A stretch of 64,000 bases of DNA from Congeria kusceri (taxonomy: Eukaryota; Mollusca; Bivalvia; Myida; Dreissenidae): positions 9,655,215 to 9,719,214 of the forward strand of contig CM051029.1 of NCBI GenBank assembly GCA_027627225.1, written 5' to 3'. The notes beneath the pieces were generated by a model, which was not told the origin of the DNA, ran no database searches, and saw only the letters and a list, made by a program, of their open reading frames with translations. The position numbers and the translations under genes were made by a program. How positions within the stretch are numbered: the stretch's first letter is position 1; each line of letters opens with the position of its first letter. Below, piece after piece: positions 22,602 through 33,826 of this stretch.

Positions 22602-24091
22602 CTTTTTTTTTAAATCTTAGAATGTTCTATTGACAGGCCCAAACGTGATTTTTTCATTAATTTACTGGATACCAATTAATCAATTCATTTTTATTTTAAC
22701 AAACAAGAATACAACTTCATAGAGAAAATTGTTCTTTGAAACTAATGCAATGTATTCATAAAACTGCGGTGGCAATAAAATGTTAAATATACTTAACAAA
22801 CAAAAAATTATTTTGTTAAAAAGGTATTTTGACGGCTACTTGGTTTGTTTTATTTACAATTATAATATTGTTTTTTGTTTTTTTTTTAAAGTTTTTGCCA
22901 ACATATAAATTTATATTAATGTTATGACATTGAAATTTAAGAGGTTTTAGTCCGTACGATATTTATTTTTTCCTGAAATTTGGTGTAAGTTATTGTTTAA
23001 ATAACCGTGAATACAACTAATGTTTTTGCTTTAAAATCTGCTCTACAATTTCTGTCAACCATTTTTACATATTATATGACGGTTATTATTTCTTTTTGTT
23101 ATTGTCATGCAATGTATTCTGTGTTATTGTTATGTGCAAATAAAAAAATAAAACCTTTAGTCTAGCCTTGGAGTCTGCATGGTATGTTTTGTGGTGGAAA
23201 ATAATAAAGCATTGCCCTTTAGTAATGCAATACTTATCGATTAATTCGACTGCAAGAAAACCATTTGAATATTCACACATGTAATGCTTTAAAACATAAT
23301 TTCCAGAATGTTTAAAATAACTGTTTTCAAAATTTAAGGTATGATCAAGTTTTCCGCTTCATCAATCTGACCAACAACGTCAGAAAACTGGGGATTTTAT
23401 ATAAAATTGCGATTATAATTGTCATTAATGAAATACAAAGAATTTACTCAATATTTGTTTGATTAGTATTACGATGACGACACATTAACCTAAATTAATA
23501 AACACGGCCGATTTCATTTATTCCAACTTTGTCCAGATTCCTACTTTGCGCACGGACTATTCTAGAACTGCTCTGCGCGTTTTTGGAATTCCAATAAAAG
23601 CGGACCGTACTGGAATTCCAAAAACGCGCAGGGCGATTCTGGAATAGTCCCGATTCCAATATTGCGCAGAACATATCAGCTACAAATAATAATATATTAA
23701 ACTATCGATTTAAGAATAACACAATAATACACAATGCACATAAACAACATATACAACTGCTTCAATAATCAGCTTCAATGAAAATAATAATCAATCAGGC
23801 ATTTTATGAATGGAAAATTTTAATTAATTCATATTATTCGATAATATGATACAAACTAAATGCTAAACGAATTATACCTTCTCGTTAGTGTTTGCTTCGA
23901 ATCAGATGTGTTCATTGCTACAACACAATTGCAAAGTAAATAGAAAATACATGAAACACAAATAGAATTAGCGAACAATGGGCACGGTGTTCATAAATGT
24001 ATTTATTTTGCTTGATATACAGTTTTATACAATATTTACTTAAGTGGAGGGCATAATTTGTACATATAACCTTCATTTGCTAACAATATAC
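22602..24091. other. Part of gene A intron before the tail
   Basis: AT-rich, with the foldback element at 23548-23668. No conserved exon was recognised, although a missing small juxtamembrane exon could hide here because such exons can be under 60 nt. Confidence 0.5.
23548..23668. mobile_element. Foldback (MITE-like) element
   Basis: Inverted arms 23548-23593 and 23611-23668 share CTGCGCGTTTTTGGAATTCC and an ATTCTxGAAxxG stretch around a ~17 bp loop. Relatives lie at 3880-3985 and 19327-19433. There is no coding capacity. The mobile-element call is inferred from the palindrome and multiple copies. Confidence 0.6.
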
Positions 24092-24193
24092 CTCTGTCTC
24101 TGTTTCTCCATATCACAAAAGCGGCAATTATACCAACTAACGCAGCACCGCCTACTGTACCGCCAATAACTGGTGAAGCCGAGCGATTGTCAA
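24092..24193 (-). CDS. Gene A exon: transmembrane segment
   Basis: Exon of 102 nt, phase 1-1, acceptor TTTATAG; the donor GTATATTG is weaker than the others. It encodes VDNRSASP, then a hydrophobic helix rich in Gly, Ala and Ile (about 19-20 residues, starting VIGGTVGGAALVG) and a basic stop-transfer RNRDR. Small-xxx-small spacing suggests helix packing. There are no charged residues in the membrane, so pairing with a separate signalling adaptor is not implied; the protein has its own tail. Confidence 0.85.
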
Positions 24194-24307
24194 CTATAAA
24201 TAAACGTAAACATAGCTCGTTCATAGCAACACTATTTACTGCAAATTATTGTTATGGGGTTACTGGCCATCGATTTCAATGCATTGCGTCTGAGTGGATA
24301 AAAATAC

Positions 24308-24604
24308 CTGTATCAGCAAGAGTGGTTTCTGTAATTTCTGTAGTCCAGATTGATTTGCCAATTTTGTTTTGCGCCTGCATTTTGATTATGTAAGTCGTAC
24401 CAGGTTTCAATCCTTCAATTGTCCATGTGCTATGTTTTACAAAATTCGCTAAGTGTATATCCATCCCGTTTTCAGTACCTGCGTCTTTGTACTGAACAAT
24501 AAAGTTTTGATCTTCACCGCCATTAAAACCAGGAATCCATTCAATTGTTATTTCCGTTTTTCCTACTCCTATTACACGAATGTCTTTTGGGACTTCTGGT
24601 CTCG
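24308..24604 (-). CDS. Gene A exon: fibronectin type III domain
   Basis: Exon of 297 nt, phase 1-1, acceptor TTCTAG, donor GTATTTTT. The FN3 hallmarks are RPEVPKDIRV (A-strand Pro), ITIEWIPGFNGG (B-strand Trp), FIVQYKD (C-strand), LKPGTTYIIKMQAQN (F-strand Tyr) and GKS...TTEITETTL (G-strand). It is placed directly before the membrane exon. A frameshifted paralogue lies on the plus strand at 39606-39900. Confidence 0.92.
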
Positions 24605-24787
24605 CTAGAACAATATAACATATTAGTGGTATACACACATGCGCGTACCGGTACATAGTAAATAACTGCCTTCTACAACTCAATAAATCTATCATTGTGT
24701 TTGTAATATTGTAATGTTTCATTACATATTCTTACATTCAGCTATTACAATACAGTTATACACTATTGGTGTACTACTGGTACTTAC

Positions 24788-25102
24788 ATTGTGCGTTCAA
24801 GGAAAATACATTCGATATTGAACCCAGTGCGTTGGAAACGTTCACCATATATTCTGTAAAATCTTCCAATTGTATATGGAGGATCGTTAGTTGTGTCTGC
24901 ATGTTATTTGCTGAGATATTGACCTGAAAGTTGCCGTAATTGGACAGGCCCATCCATCCATCATCTACACGCTTAAACCAAGTGAAGTCTGCCATCCTGG
25001 GTTCTGGATATGCAATTATTGTGAAGGTTAACACCACAGAGTCGTTGGGTGCTCTGTACTGTTCTGTTATTGGTGGAGAAAAGGGGGATGCCCTTGGAGA
25101 AC
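24788..25102 (-). CDS. Gene A exon: membrane-proximal Ig domain lacking the disulfide
   Basis: Exon of 315 nt, phase 1-1, acceptor GAATAG, donor GTAAGTAC. The fold signature is present (AYPEPRMADFTW with the core Trp; EYMVNVSNALGS at the F-strand), but both structural cysteines are replaced: the B-strand reads VLTFTIIA and the F-strand YMVNVS. Position, length and phase match its neighbours, so this is an Ig domain without the usual disulfide and not a broken exon. Confidence 0.78.
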
Positions 25103-25208
25103 CTATTCAACAACAACAGCTGTATTTACTTACACTTACAATGTGAACTGATACACTTATAATGCTACCACTGCTACCTCAATACGATTTAACCGAATTA
25201 TCACTTAC

Positions 25209-25499
25209 ATTTTATGGATACATCCAAAAATTGTTCAAGTGCTCTGTTATAACTATTATATGCCTGACATTTATATCGCCCAGCATCATATTCACATCTT
25301 GCTGGATGAATTTTAGATGTAACTGTCAGTGCTTCTTTTTCTATTAGGAGATGTTCACGTCCACGGGTTGCGTTAACGATGCTAACAACAGGTTCAGGAT
25401 CACCACTGGCATAACATACAAGTTGTATCATTTCGCCTTGGTCAACTTCAAGGGTGGTAACAGAACCATTGGCGTTGAATGTTTCTATGTTTGCACCGT
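25209..25499 (-). CDS. Gene A exon: Ig domain 8
   Basis: Exon of 291 nt, phase 1-1, acceptor CCTTAAG, donor GTAAGTGA. It begins YGANIETF. The cysteines are LVCYASGDPEP and GRYKCQAYN; a third Cys sits at PARCEYD. The expected C-strand Trp is not obvious: the equivalent stretch reads VVSIVNA. GDPEP is a common I-set turn. It lies 1.28 kb downstream of the previous Ig exon, the widest gap within the Ig array apart from the first one. Confidence 0.84.
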
Positions 25500-26781
25500 C
25501 TTAAGGAAGTAGAAAACGGATTTATAAATATGTATATTTACTATTTTGCATACTAAGACCTAATTAAGACTATTATAATACAGTTACTAAATACATATAT
25601 CGTTATTTCAGGGGATATGGTAAATCAAGTAATGTCTTATTGATAAATGTAATTTTGATATCATTCAGTTTGTCAATTTTTAAAGCCGACTTCTGTAGTT
25701 CATACATTAGTGGAGTTGATTTAATCAAGAAAGGAAGGCATAATATATATTATTAATAACTGGTATTTTGTTAGCATCCCCTTTTTCATTTTTTTAAAGA
25801 CGACTGGGAGTTTCTTTTTTCGCACACCTTTGCGCATCAGTGCAGTTGATTTAACTCTTAAAAAATATGAAGGGTTTTGACATATACTATCTAATACATA
25901 TTATGTATACTGTTATTTTGGACTAGTGTATAAATATTTCTTATGCGTTTTGAGACCAGTTAAAAATGTTGTCACAACTTTTATCAATATATTATATACA
26001 GAATACATGCATTTAATAACTAGTTTACGTGATTTTAACCCATTCTCCGACTTGTTTTGTTACGAACGTAGAAAGTAGCGGACAACAATGACGTCATATC
26101 AGTAAATAATAACATAATAATCGATATTGAACATGTCTTTTTATTAGACATATATTTCTATAATCAAAAAATATTTTTGAAAGCGTAGTGTTGTTTTGCA
26201 TATCATTAAAAAACAAATCAATTACTGCATATCACATATCAATTGATTCACCATGTAATGTATCGTTTTCTTCCAGTTAGTCAATAAAGCCACTCAAAAC
26301 TTCAGTTCTTGTACCAATAAATGGCCAATAACACTTTATTTGCAACACTAAAAACAAACAATGTTTTCCAAAAAAGCACTTATGGGTATGTTTGTTTACA
26401 TTTCTTTTCTTCAAAGCTATTTCGGTGACCCCCACTTTTTGTCGTTTTATTGTATTAAACATTAAAAGACCTGCACAATACGTGAAAGGGTAAATAAAGG
26501 ATGAAATGAAAAAAAAGAGTAGAAATCGTCCTTAAAGAATTAAAAATTGTCCATTTTTATTTCTTAACTAAACAAATGGTTGCGAAAAAAAATGCATCAG
26601 CAAATGTGTTTGAAAAAATATGAAATATCGTCTATTCTGATAACTATTTTGTGTGTGTCTTTAATATCAACGATTGTATGCCGATATGCAATGTAGGCTC
26701 ATTTTAAATGTATACATCATTTAAAATATATCTATATATAGTTATATAACAAAGAGAAAAACACACTACTGCTCAACTTAC
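25500..26781. other. Gene A intron between Ig domains 7 and 8
   Basis: A 1.28 kb AT-rich intron with no Ig-like codons in any frame that I can see. Confidence 0.6.
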
Positions 26782-27066
26782 ATTGAACATCTACACTGAA
26801 TATTGATTGGCTAGCTCCATATTCTGTTTTGTTGCCAATTTGTTGCATTGCGTTCGTTGCCGTACACTGGTATTCACCTTCATCCGTTAATTCAATACTG
26901 TTGATTGAGAGAGTTTGTCCTGTACCGACACTAGTATTCGTATCAATCCTGATCCATGTAAAGTTCGTGGCTCCTGGGTTACCAGCTTTGAACAAACTGC
27001 ACTCAATGGTGAGAGTTCTGTTTTGTAGAATGGTTTGATTCTGTATTTGTTGAACCACAGGTGGAT
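26782..27066 (-). CDS. Gene A exon: Ig domain 7
   Basis: Exon of 285 nt, phase 1-1, acceptor TTGTAG, donor GTAAGTTG. It begins YPPVVQQI after splicing. The core is TIECSLFKAG, NFTWIRID and GEYQCTATN; the DEGEYQC stretch is the canonical F-strand tyrosine corner of an I-set or C2-set domain. Extracellular, with several NxT sequons. Confidence 0.88.
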
Positions 27067-27241
27067 CTACAACAAAACTGTATTTATCATGTATAGAATA
27101 TTAAACATTGTTTAATGTTCCAAACTTAGTTTTGCTTGAAAATTTATAAATCGATCGACATAACAATTGCATGCATCAAACATGTATAGCGTTAATACAA
27201 TCTCGTATATAAGTAGATTAACTAACGAAAGTACAACTTAC

Positions 27242-27532
27242 AGAGAACATCGAGGGTAAAAGTCAGACTTGATGACTTGCTTTCTCTATGTTCAAGACTA
27301 TCTAACATAGTGTTCGTTGCAATGCACGTGAGGTTCTTTGGCATGGTTGTGTTAACGTTGTTAATAAATAGGTAATTTTCTACTTGTTTTCCAGGACCAT
27401 GCCAATCAATGCTAGAATTTGGGTTACTGGTAGCCAAACACGATATTGTGAATGACCGACCATTTATCACTTTGAGTACATCGTGTATAGAGTAGATATC
27501 GTTGTACTTAGCGGTAGGAATTCCAGGTCCAT
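27242..27532 (-). CDS. Gene A exon: Ig domain 6
   Basis: Exon of 291 nt, phase 1-1, acceptor ATTTTAG, donor GTAAGTTG. Splicing gives YGPGIPTAKY. The core is TISCLATSNP, SIDWHGPG and NLTCIATN. It ends FTLDVL plus a split codon, the standard end of this array. It is a sister of the preceding exon. Confidence 0.87.
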
Positions 27533-27652
27533 CTAAAATTAGAATAATAGCAATACAATATGTTGTTTTAAAATGATTCACGCTGAAAACATACCGTCTG
27601 TCTACTTTAATGGCAGAAATTTTGTGTATAGCCAGATACGTTTGATACTTAC

Positions 27653-27961
27653 AGAGCACATCCATATGTATAGTTGAATTATTACTTCCCGAAATGTTTC
27701 CTCTGATAGTAGTATCCATAATATTATCCACTTTGCATGTGAATGACTTTTCTGTGTTTCTCGAAACATTTGATATGACACGAGTATTGTTGTTATATCC
27801 CGGACCCCATGAATATGTAGATTTCGGTCTACTGTCTGCCGCGCACATTAACTGCACGCTACTGCCTTCGATTAACTTTATAAGTCCATTCGCTGGCTCA
27901 GTTTCGGTCCTTGACAAATTCGACAGCACACTGTAATTGATTGTCGGGACACCGGGACCAT
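27653..27961 (-). CDS. Gene A exon: Ig domain 5
   Basis: Exon of 309 nt, phase 1-1, acceptor TATTCCAG, donor GTAAGTAT. Splicing restores the classical Ig linker YGPG at the domain start. The core is LMCAADSRP, YSWGPGYN and SFTCKVDN. It closely resembles the next exon, which also begins YGPG and has a WHGPG turn, so the two probably arose by tandem exon duplication. It is N-glycosylation rich (NNT, NVS, NIS, NNS, NST). Confidence 0.87.
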
Positions 27962-28112
27962 CTGGAATAAACAATAGCTGCAAGCATTCAACAATAGATA
28001 GTTCATACGTGTAATAATGTTGTACAGACAAGAAGAGCATATAATCCAACTAATAAGTTATGTTGTTTTGTTTTAACATATGCCGTATATTAACATCATC
28101 TCATATTCTTAC

Positions 28113-28397
28113 ATAAGACAGCTGCTGACAAGTTATTGGTTGAAGTTTCTAGTGTTTTCATTCCATTTGCTTCCAGAATAAAGTTAGAAGCAAGGCATGT
28201 CCACACCGTGTCTTGCTGTATGTTAGTTAGAGTCAATGAAGACGAATTTGTCTGCTGTCCCTGCCAGTATACCGTAGCAGTAGGGTTAGCGTCCCACTCG
28301 CAGACAACATTGATGTTGTCCCCTCTCACTACTTTTATGTTGTCATTTATAGTGAAATTTTCGTTTTTGTTTATGAAGCGTTTGAAGGTGGGGGTAT
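28113..28397 (-). CDS. Gene A exon: Ig domain 4
   Basis: Exon of 285 nt, phase 1-1, acceptor CTTTCAG, donor GTAAGAAT. The Ig core is VVCEWDANP, VYWQGQQ and WTCLASNF. The splice-created first residue is Tyr (T from the previous exon plus AT), giving YTPTFKRF. The domain ends in AAVLC/Y at the splice, the shared inter-domain linker of this array. Confidence 0.85.
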
Positions 28398-28664
28398 CTG
28401 AAAGTATTATCATACGCGATATATGAATAGGGACTTATAAGCGTTCGAAAATTATATTCGCGTGTATTCTGTTGTTAATACATACACACATTATAGATGA
28501 ACATTTGAACATACATGTTTAAAGCATATATGACAATGAATATTACAGAAAGACACAGAAATACAAGAGCTGGTTCTCTACATTACTTAACGCATAGTGC
28601 ATACTTTTATACAAGATCTGGTCAGTGTTTATCCACATTACTAATCAAATCAACGAAAACTTAC

Positions 28665-28961
28665 ATGACACGTTCAACATTAAGGTTGTCACGTTTTGTG
28701 TAGGTCGGTTGCTCATCGATCCATTTGGTGAAAGAATCGTGTTTTTTGCCTCACATGAAATGTTTTCTAAATTGGAAGTCCGATTAAACTGCAACACCAC
28801 CATATGTCCTGTCGCGGTTCCTCCTGGGTATACCCAACTGTACGAAGGAGGCGGACATCCGGAGGAAGAGCATTTGAATTCCACAGAATCGTTTTCTCGG
28901 ATTATCACACTGTCCGTGACGTTTTTGTTACTCACAGTAACGCTAGGTCTGGTAACGGGGA
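28665..28961 (-). CDS. Gene A exon: Ig domain 3
   Basis: Exon of 297 nt, phase 1-1, acceptor TGTGCAG, donor GTAAGTTT. The core is EFKCSSS, YSWVYPGG and ENISCEAKN. The WVYPGG and LQFNRTSxxENIS stretches match the broken plus-strand exon at 38918-39207, so that exon is a paralogue of this domain. The domain has multiple NxS/T sequons. Extracellular placement follows from its position upstream of the FN3 and transmembrane exons. Confidence 0.85.
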
Positions 28962-29577
28962 CTGCACACATAATACATTAGTTACACATTGTTTTCGGTG
29001 GTTGTGATTTATTCCGATCCCGGGCAAGCACGCTAGCTTATATTAATAATAAAATATCTAATAAATTTCAATGAATTTACATTACATGTATAAACCATGT
29101 GATGTACCATTGCACATTATTTCAGCTCCTTTAATAGTTAATATATTACCAGTGAATTTTTCCAGTTTAGATAGTCATGAATAGATAATGAAACAATATA
29201 CAAATAAACAAATCGAGTGTTTTAATAAACAGTTGATGAAAACTTAAACAAGCGTTTGCAAATACCGCATGAAAAACGTTAACAAACATCTTCAAAAACG
29301 ATTATTATTCTTATTTAGGTATTCGATATATTATATGTAAACATAAATAATCCAATAACTTCTCATCGAATGTAATAGAAATGCATTTTTCGTCGATAAC
29401 AGCTGATTATTATTTTTCCATTCAACAAATACGTTTTATTTGTTAAGCTCAGTCTATCTACTTTTAGAAAACATACACATGCATTGCAATCAGATCGGAA
29501 AACATATTATGTTATAAACTGTTGGCTGGATGTTGGGCTTGAAAAAGTTCTTGAAAAAGCGCAACGAATATACTTAC

Positions 29578-29877
29578 ATTGTATTTGTAATTTTACAACA
29601 CGATGTATAGTTATGTTAATTGTCTTGTACACATATCGGGCAATACAAGACAAGTTTCTGTCGTGGTACGAAGTTGGTATATATCGCAGAACGCTAGTCG
29701 CTACATCAGATGTGTATGTATAACTGGCATTATCAGTAATGTTTCGCTGATTCTCAAACCAATCAATGCTGGCCAAGGGTCTGCTCTTTGACGTGAAACA
29801 TGTGAAGTTCGATCCTTCGTTATATACTGGATATGAAATGGATGTCTGTGGTAGAACAGACGCCGCTGTGAGGTTCA
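29578..29877 (-). CDS. Gene A exon: Ig domain 2
   Basis: Exon of 300 nt, phase 1-1, acceptor ATTCCAG, donor GTAAGTAT. It starts VNLTAASV and shows the Ig core: FTCFTS (B-strand Cys), SIDWFENQ (C-strand Trp) and NLSCIARY (F-strand Cys). There are several N-linked glycosylation sequons. Decayed relatives of exactly this domain occur on the plus strand at 45877-46174 and on the minus strand at 60697-60991, sharing the motifs SYPVYN or CTTSTxRP and DVATSxLRY. Confidence 0.85.
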
Positions 29878-31119
29878 CTGGAATTGGCAGAGATAATGTT
29901 GTTTTGTATGGCTTCGTACGGATCCTGGTCATGCAAAGCATACTATGGCCAATAGGACACAATTTCGGTTTTTACTGAATACAAGTAAATCACTTGTTTG
30001 TAAGCAGTAAATGTGTATGAATTCGTGTTGCAAAATAGTACAGTTTGTTGTGTCATATAATCTGTAAAAAAGTGCGTAAACTTTAAAATCCGATTATTTC
30101 GTTTTCTTTGCTAAACACGCATTCATATCAACTAACATGTGCATGCTAGTATTTTATAAGTTGTCGATACAATTTAATTCAATTCAATTGGTTTATTTGC
30201 TTCATGGCCACCGGCCCTTGCATATATATGCACACATGCATAAACACATTTAAATAAACATATAATTGTGGGCTAATATGGTGGTACAGCAACACATAAT
30301 TGTAGTTAAGTTAGCAGAACTTTTCGTCTTTCGAAATAATAATAGATATACATGGCAATATTTCTCATAACATTTTCGTCACGTGAGCTCATTGCTTTAT
30401 TAAACTTATTGATTGCAGGGGAAATGTAAAAAATGTGGTATCAATAAACTCTACACGAAGATCTTCATAGAAAGGACATATAAGCAAGAAATGGTATTAA
30501 TTTTCAATACAGAATTTTACACAAACGACATCATCTTCTAATTCGATCTAAGTTTAAATATCGTCCTTGTTCTATCATGAGTTGATGCGACGATGTTCTG
30601 AAACAAACATATGCGTTTCTAAATTTACGACTTAAAAGTACGTTAAGATATTTTTCCCATATATAATTGCAAGACTGAGACCATGTCTGTAAAAGTATAT
30701 ATTTTAATCTCTGAAAATAATGAATACAAGAACATGTATAGTTTAAACTTTAAAGAGTTGATTTATATTTGAATTAAATGTATTATATAACATAATTGTT
30801 AGTGTTTCTTAACATAACCGCGGAGGAAGCTAATCAAAAGTATACAAGGTGCATATTCAGTTTAAAATTTTCGATTTGTTTTCAATTCAATTCAAGTGCG
30901 TCAGCATTATTTACGAACATAAAATACAAACAAATACAAAAAAACATTGTGTAACGTTCTTTTTGCCTGTTATATTCCGTTCTGTTAGTAGGATTACACA
31001 TCGTCTCAAAGTATTTTACTTTTTAGTAGATTGTGATAGAGCGAATAAGTAGGTGTTCTGTCCATTAGCGATTGTTTTGAGTTACATGCAAGTAACACAT
31101 AAACATAAACTAAGTGTAC
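29878..31119. other. Gene A intron between V-like domain and Ig 2
   Basis: 1.24 kb. Contains a stretch at about 30166-30250 (ATTTAATTCAATTCAATTGG and GGCCACCGGCCC) that looks like a dispersed repeat end. No exon recognised. Confidence 0.5.
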
Positions 31120-31428
31120 CTTGCGCCAAAATTAAGATTGCCGTCGTTTGCACGTTGTTCTCTTTTGAGCAGCTGTATGTTCCTGCTGTTGTTTCAGCGA
31201 ATGTCATTACGGTGATGTTCACAGCTGAGAGATCATTTGTTGTTGACATACTAAATATACCAACACTTGTATCTACCACTGTACAATCTATCAAATATCT
31301 GCCCCCACACCGCCCTATATACACCTGTTCTTTGTAACTGTCAACGAGTTTTTGTTCTGTAGTCCAGCTGAAGTTGAAGTTCAACTGCACATTTCGTTGT
31401 CCAATTTCTGCTAGCTGATCATAGGAAC
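31120..31428 (-). CDS. Gene A exon: N-terminal V-like Ig domain
   Basis: Exon of 309 nt (103 codons), phase 1-1, acceptor TTTATAG, donor GTACAC. It has NFSWTTEQ (core Trp) and a late F-strand motif AGTYSCSKEN. The usual B-strand Cys is absent: the strand reads QLNFNFSW. Two extra cysteines lie mid-domain (GRCGG and IDCTVV), which suggests a non-standard disulfide. It is the most upstream gene A exon recognised. A homologous fragment with the same missing Cys lies at 62160-62252. Ig identity rests on the W and Y-x-C pattern and on position; the V-set assignment is inference. Confidence 0.7.
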
Positions 31429-31889
31429 CTATAAATAATCAGTACATATTACAATTATTTTCCTATGATTTTAGTAAATAATTCTCTACCATGCTGTTAA
31501 TTCGAATTCGGTGCTCTTGCGAAGTATTTTTCTCTGATCCTATCTGACATACTTATTCTGCAATAACAATGTATAATACTGGTAACTATGTTCCACCTAT
31601 TTTTATTTTTATCCTGTTGTTTTGTGTATTTTGATATGAAAGAATAACAAAAAATGTATATACATGTATTTTTGTGCATTTAATAAGAATACGTTAGCAA
31701 ATATATTGTATTGAACATTTCAATTATCAAACGCATATAACATATAAATTATGTAAAACTGCATGAAAACGCAAAGGATCGTAAAGTTAAATGTTATCGT
31801 TTTTCTCGAAGTGGAACTGACGTTTGAAAGTACTTGCAAGGTTTATTGCCTGTAATGTGGAAAATCATCGAACGAACAATAATCACACC

Positions 31890-31975
31890 GCTCCTCTTAG
31901 ATACAAACAGTTCCATCTTGCTCATCATTAATCAAACCGATCCTCTTAGATACAAACAGTTCCATCTTGCTCATT
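31890..31975 (+). repeat. 49 bp tandem duplication
   Basis: TCCTCTTAGATACAAACAGT and following bases repeat at 31892 and 31941 with one difference nearby. Confidence 0.9.
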
Positions 31976-33625
31976 TGCTACCTTGTGTTTACATTCGGAG
32001 ATATTTACCACATGATAATTATCACAGATCTGAGACGTGTTAGGTTAAATACCACTAATATATCATTATTCAAAATCCTGCAAACATATACATAAGGTAG
32101 TTAGTGCAGAGGAATAAATGTTTTTACCACAAAATAATTTTCTTCCAATTAAAACGCTTATAACAACACTACGTCTTATATAAAGATAGCAAGATACATT
32201 TGTACAATTTATACCCGGTTAATATAATTTTAGTACTAAACGACGTCCTTCTGGGCCATAGCGGTATAATTAGTGGCGCTGGGATGTGTACCACCAGCCT
32301 TGCCGTATGTTACATTTAAAGACACAGCGAACATTTGGACGAATTTTTAATCATAGCTGGTATAGCCAACTAGTTTTAGTTACTTCTCATTGAAATATAT
32401 TTTTTTTTTAATTTTGGTGTGGTCATGGGCTTTGGAGAAAACCAAGTCGCACGCGCCGGGACCGGAAATTCAACTCTATCTCATCGGAGCGAGTGGAAAA
32501 ACCACTTATTTTGGATAACCTGCCACTGCTACTATGTTATAGTGTCACGCACACGCAAATAATGGATTATATCATAAAATCATTGGATGGCAATAATCTG
32601 TTTCATACGTTTATTTTGTATTGACTTATTCTTCATGTACTTATTTAAAGTTTACGTTTCTGCATTGCATGCCGCTTGTTGGTCAAAAATTTAATTTTAC
32701 AATAAATTCAGAATGTTTGCCTCTGCACAAAGGCATATTTACCACGAAGACATTTCATTCTGTCTGAGCCCAAACCATACAATAGTAAATACTGTTGTTT
32801 TTTTTCTGACGGTCACACTTTTAAACAACTGTACTTTAATTTAAATGCACATCATCAATGTTTTATACACTTCCATAGCTTAAGGTCTGCACATATAATT
32901 GTATGTATACGCAATAATTTTAAACCGAATTGGTGATTTGATACCATAATTAAAATATGCTTCTGCCAAAGTTTTATACCGGACTGGTAGCAAAATATTC
33001 TCGACATGTGTACTTTGAATACATAACAATAATAAATTGCATTGATGTCTGACTGCATATTCGGTAATAATAAAGCAATACAGTATGCACTGCAGAATCT
33101 ACAGTAACGGCGATGAATATAAATAGTGTCTTACCAGAATGTACTTATAGGCTAAACGATTTCAAAGCCAAACTAATTAAACACTGTCATATTTTCATTT
33201 CGTTGACGTTACGGACATGCGAAAGACTAATTGTCAATAAAATATTTCTGTACGATGTAAAAATCTCATATTGCCAAATTAAATGTGTTTGTCCGAAATA
33301 CTAGCCAGTTATTACATTAACTAAAAATAACAGGTACTATGACTATTTTATGACATTAAATGACACATATGCAATCGTATAAATACACTGATATATCTTT
33401 AAAAGTCTGTCATATGGTCTGAAGTCAAATACAGTGTAATAGCAATTAACATTTTACTGCTAGTGGGAGCCACCATTATCGTATGCATGACACACTGTTT
33501 TGATACGTGCGGCCGGGATCCAGATTAGCCAACCGCAGCGCTAGCCAAACTGCCCGACATTAATACGAACATTTCTATATTCGCGTGTTTAAACATTGAT
33601 AATACTTGCAAGTCCGAAAGTGTAT

Positions 33626-33826
33626 TTTCGATGGGAACCTGGTCGTCAAATAATTAAATAAACTAAAGGAATAAATGCCAAATGTTGAATGCCAGTTTGT
33701 TCAACGTGCTACCTGAACTTTATTACTTTTCGATGGGAGCCTGGTTGTCAAACAATTAAATAAACTAAAGGAATATATGAGAAATGTTGAATGCCAGTTT
33801 GTCCCACGTGCTACCTGACCTTGATT
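33626..33826 (+). repeat. 102 bp imperfect tandem duplication
   Basis: Units start at 33626 and 33728 (TTTCGATGGGA). The stretch TAAATAAACTAAAGGAATA is kept; about one in ten positions differ. Confidence 0.9.

Larger units (their letters stand above)
18057..31428 (-). other. Gene A: multi-Ig/FN3 receptor with ITAM-like tail (gene model)
   Basis: Fourteen exons can be chained on the minus strand: 31428-31120 (V-like), 29877-29578, 28961-28665, 28397-28113, 27961-27653, 27532-27242, 27066-26782, 25499-25209, 25102-24788 (Ig), 24604-24308 (FN3), 24193-24092 (transmembrane), 18805-18763, 18557-18505 and 18250-18057 (tail, stop TAA). Each has an AG acceptor and a GT donor, and all phases are compatible. 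No internal stop was found along the chain. The product would be a type I single-pass membrane protein, probably for cell-cell or ligand recognition with tyrosine-phosphorylation signalling. Domain order resembles nephrin/SYG/CD22-type Ig receptors, but no orthologue can be named. The signal-peptide exon was not located, and an extra exon in the 5.3 kb gap before the tail cannot be excluded. Confidence 0.82.

Noticed and set aside
27694..28426. Plus-strand open frames antisense to the gene A Ig exons
   Set aside because: They are shadows of the minus-strand exons, which have correct splice sites, Ig motifs and phase.
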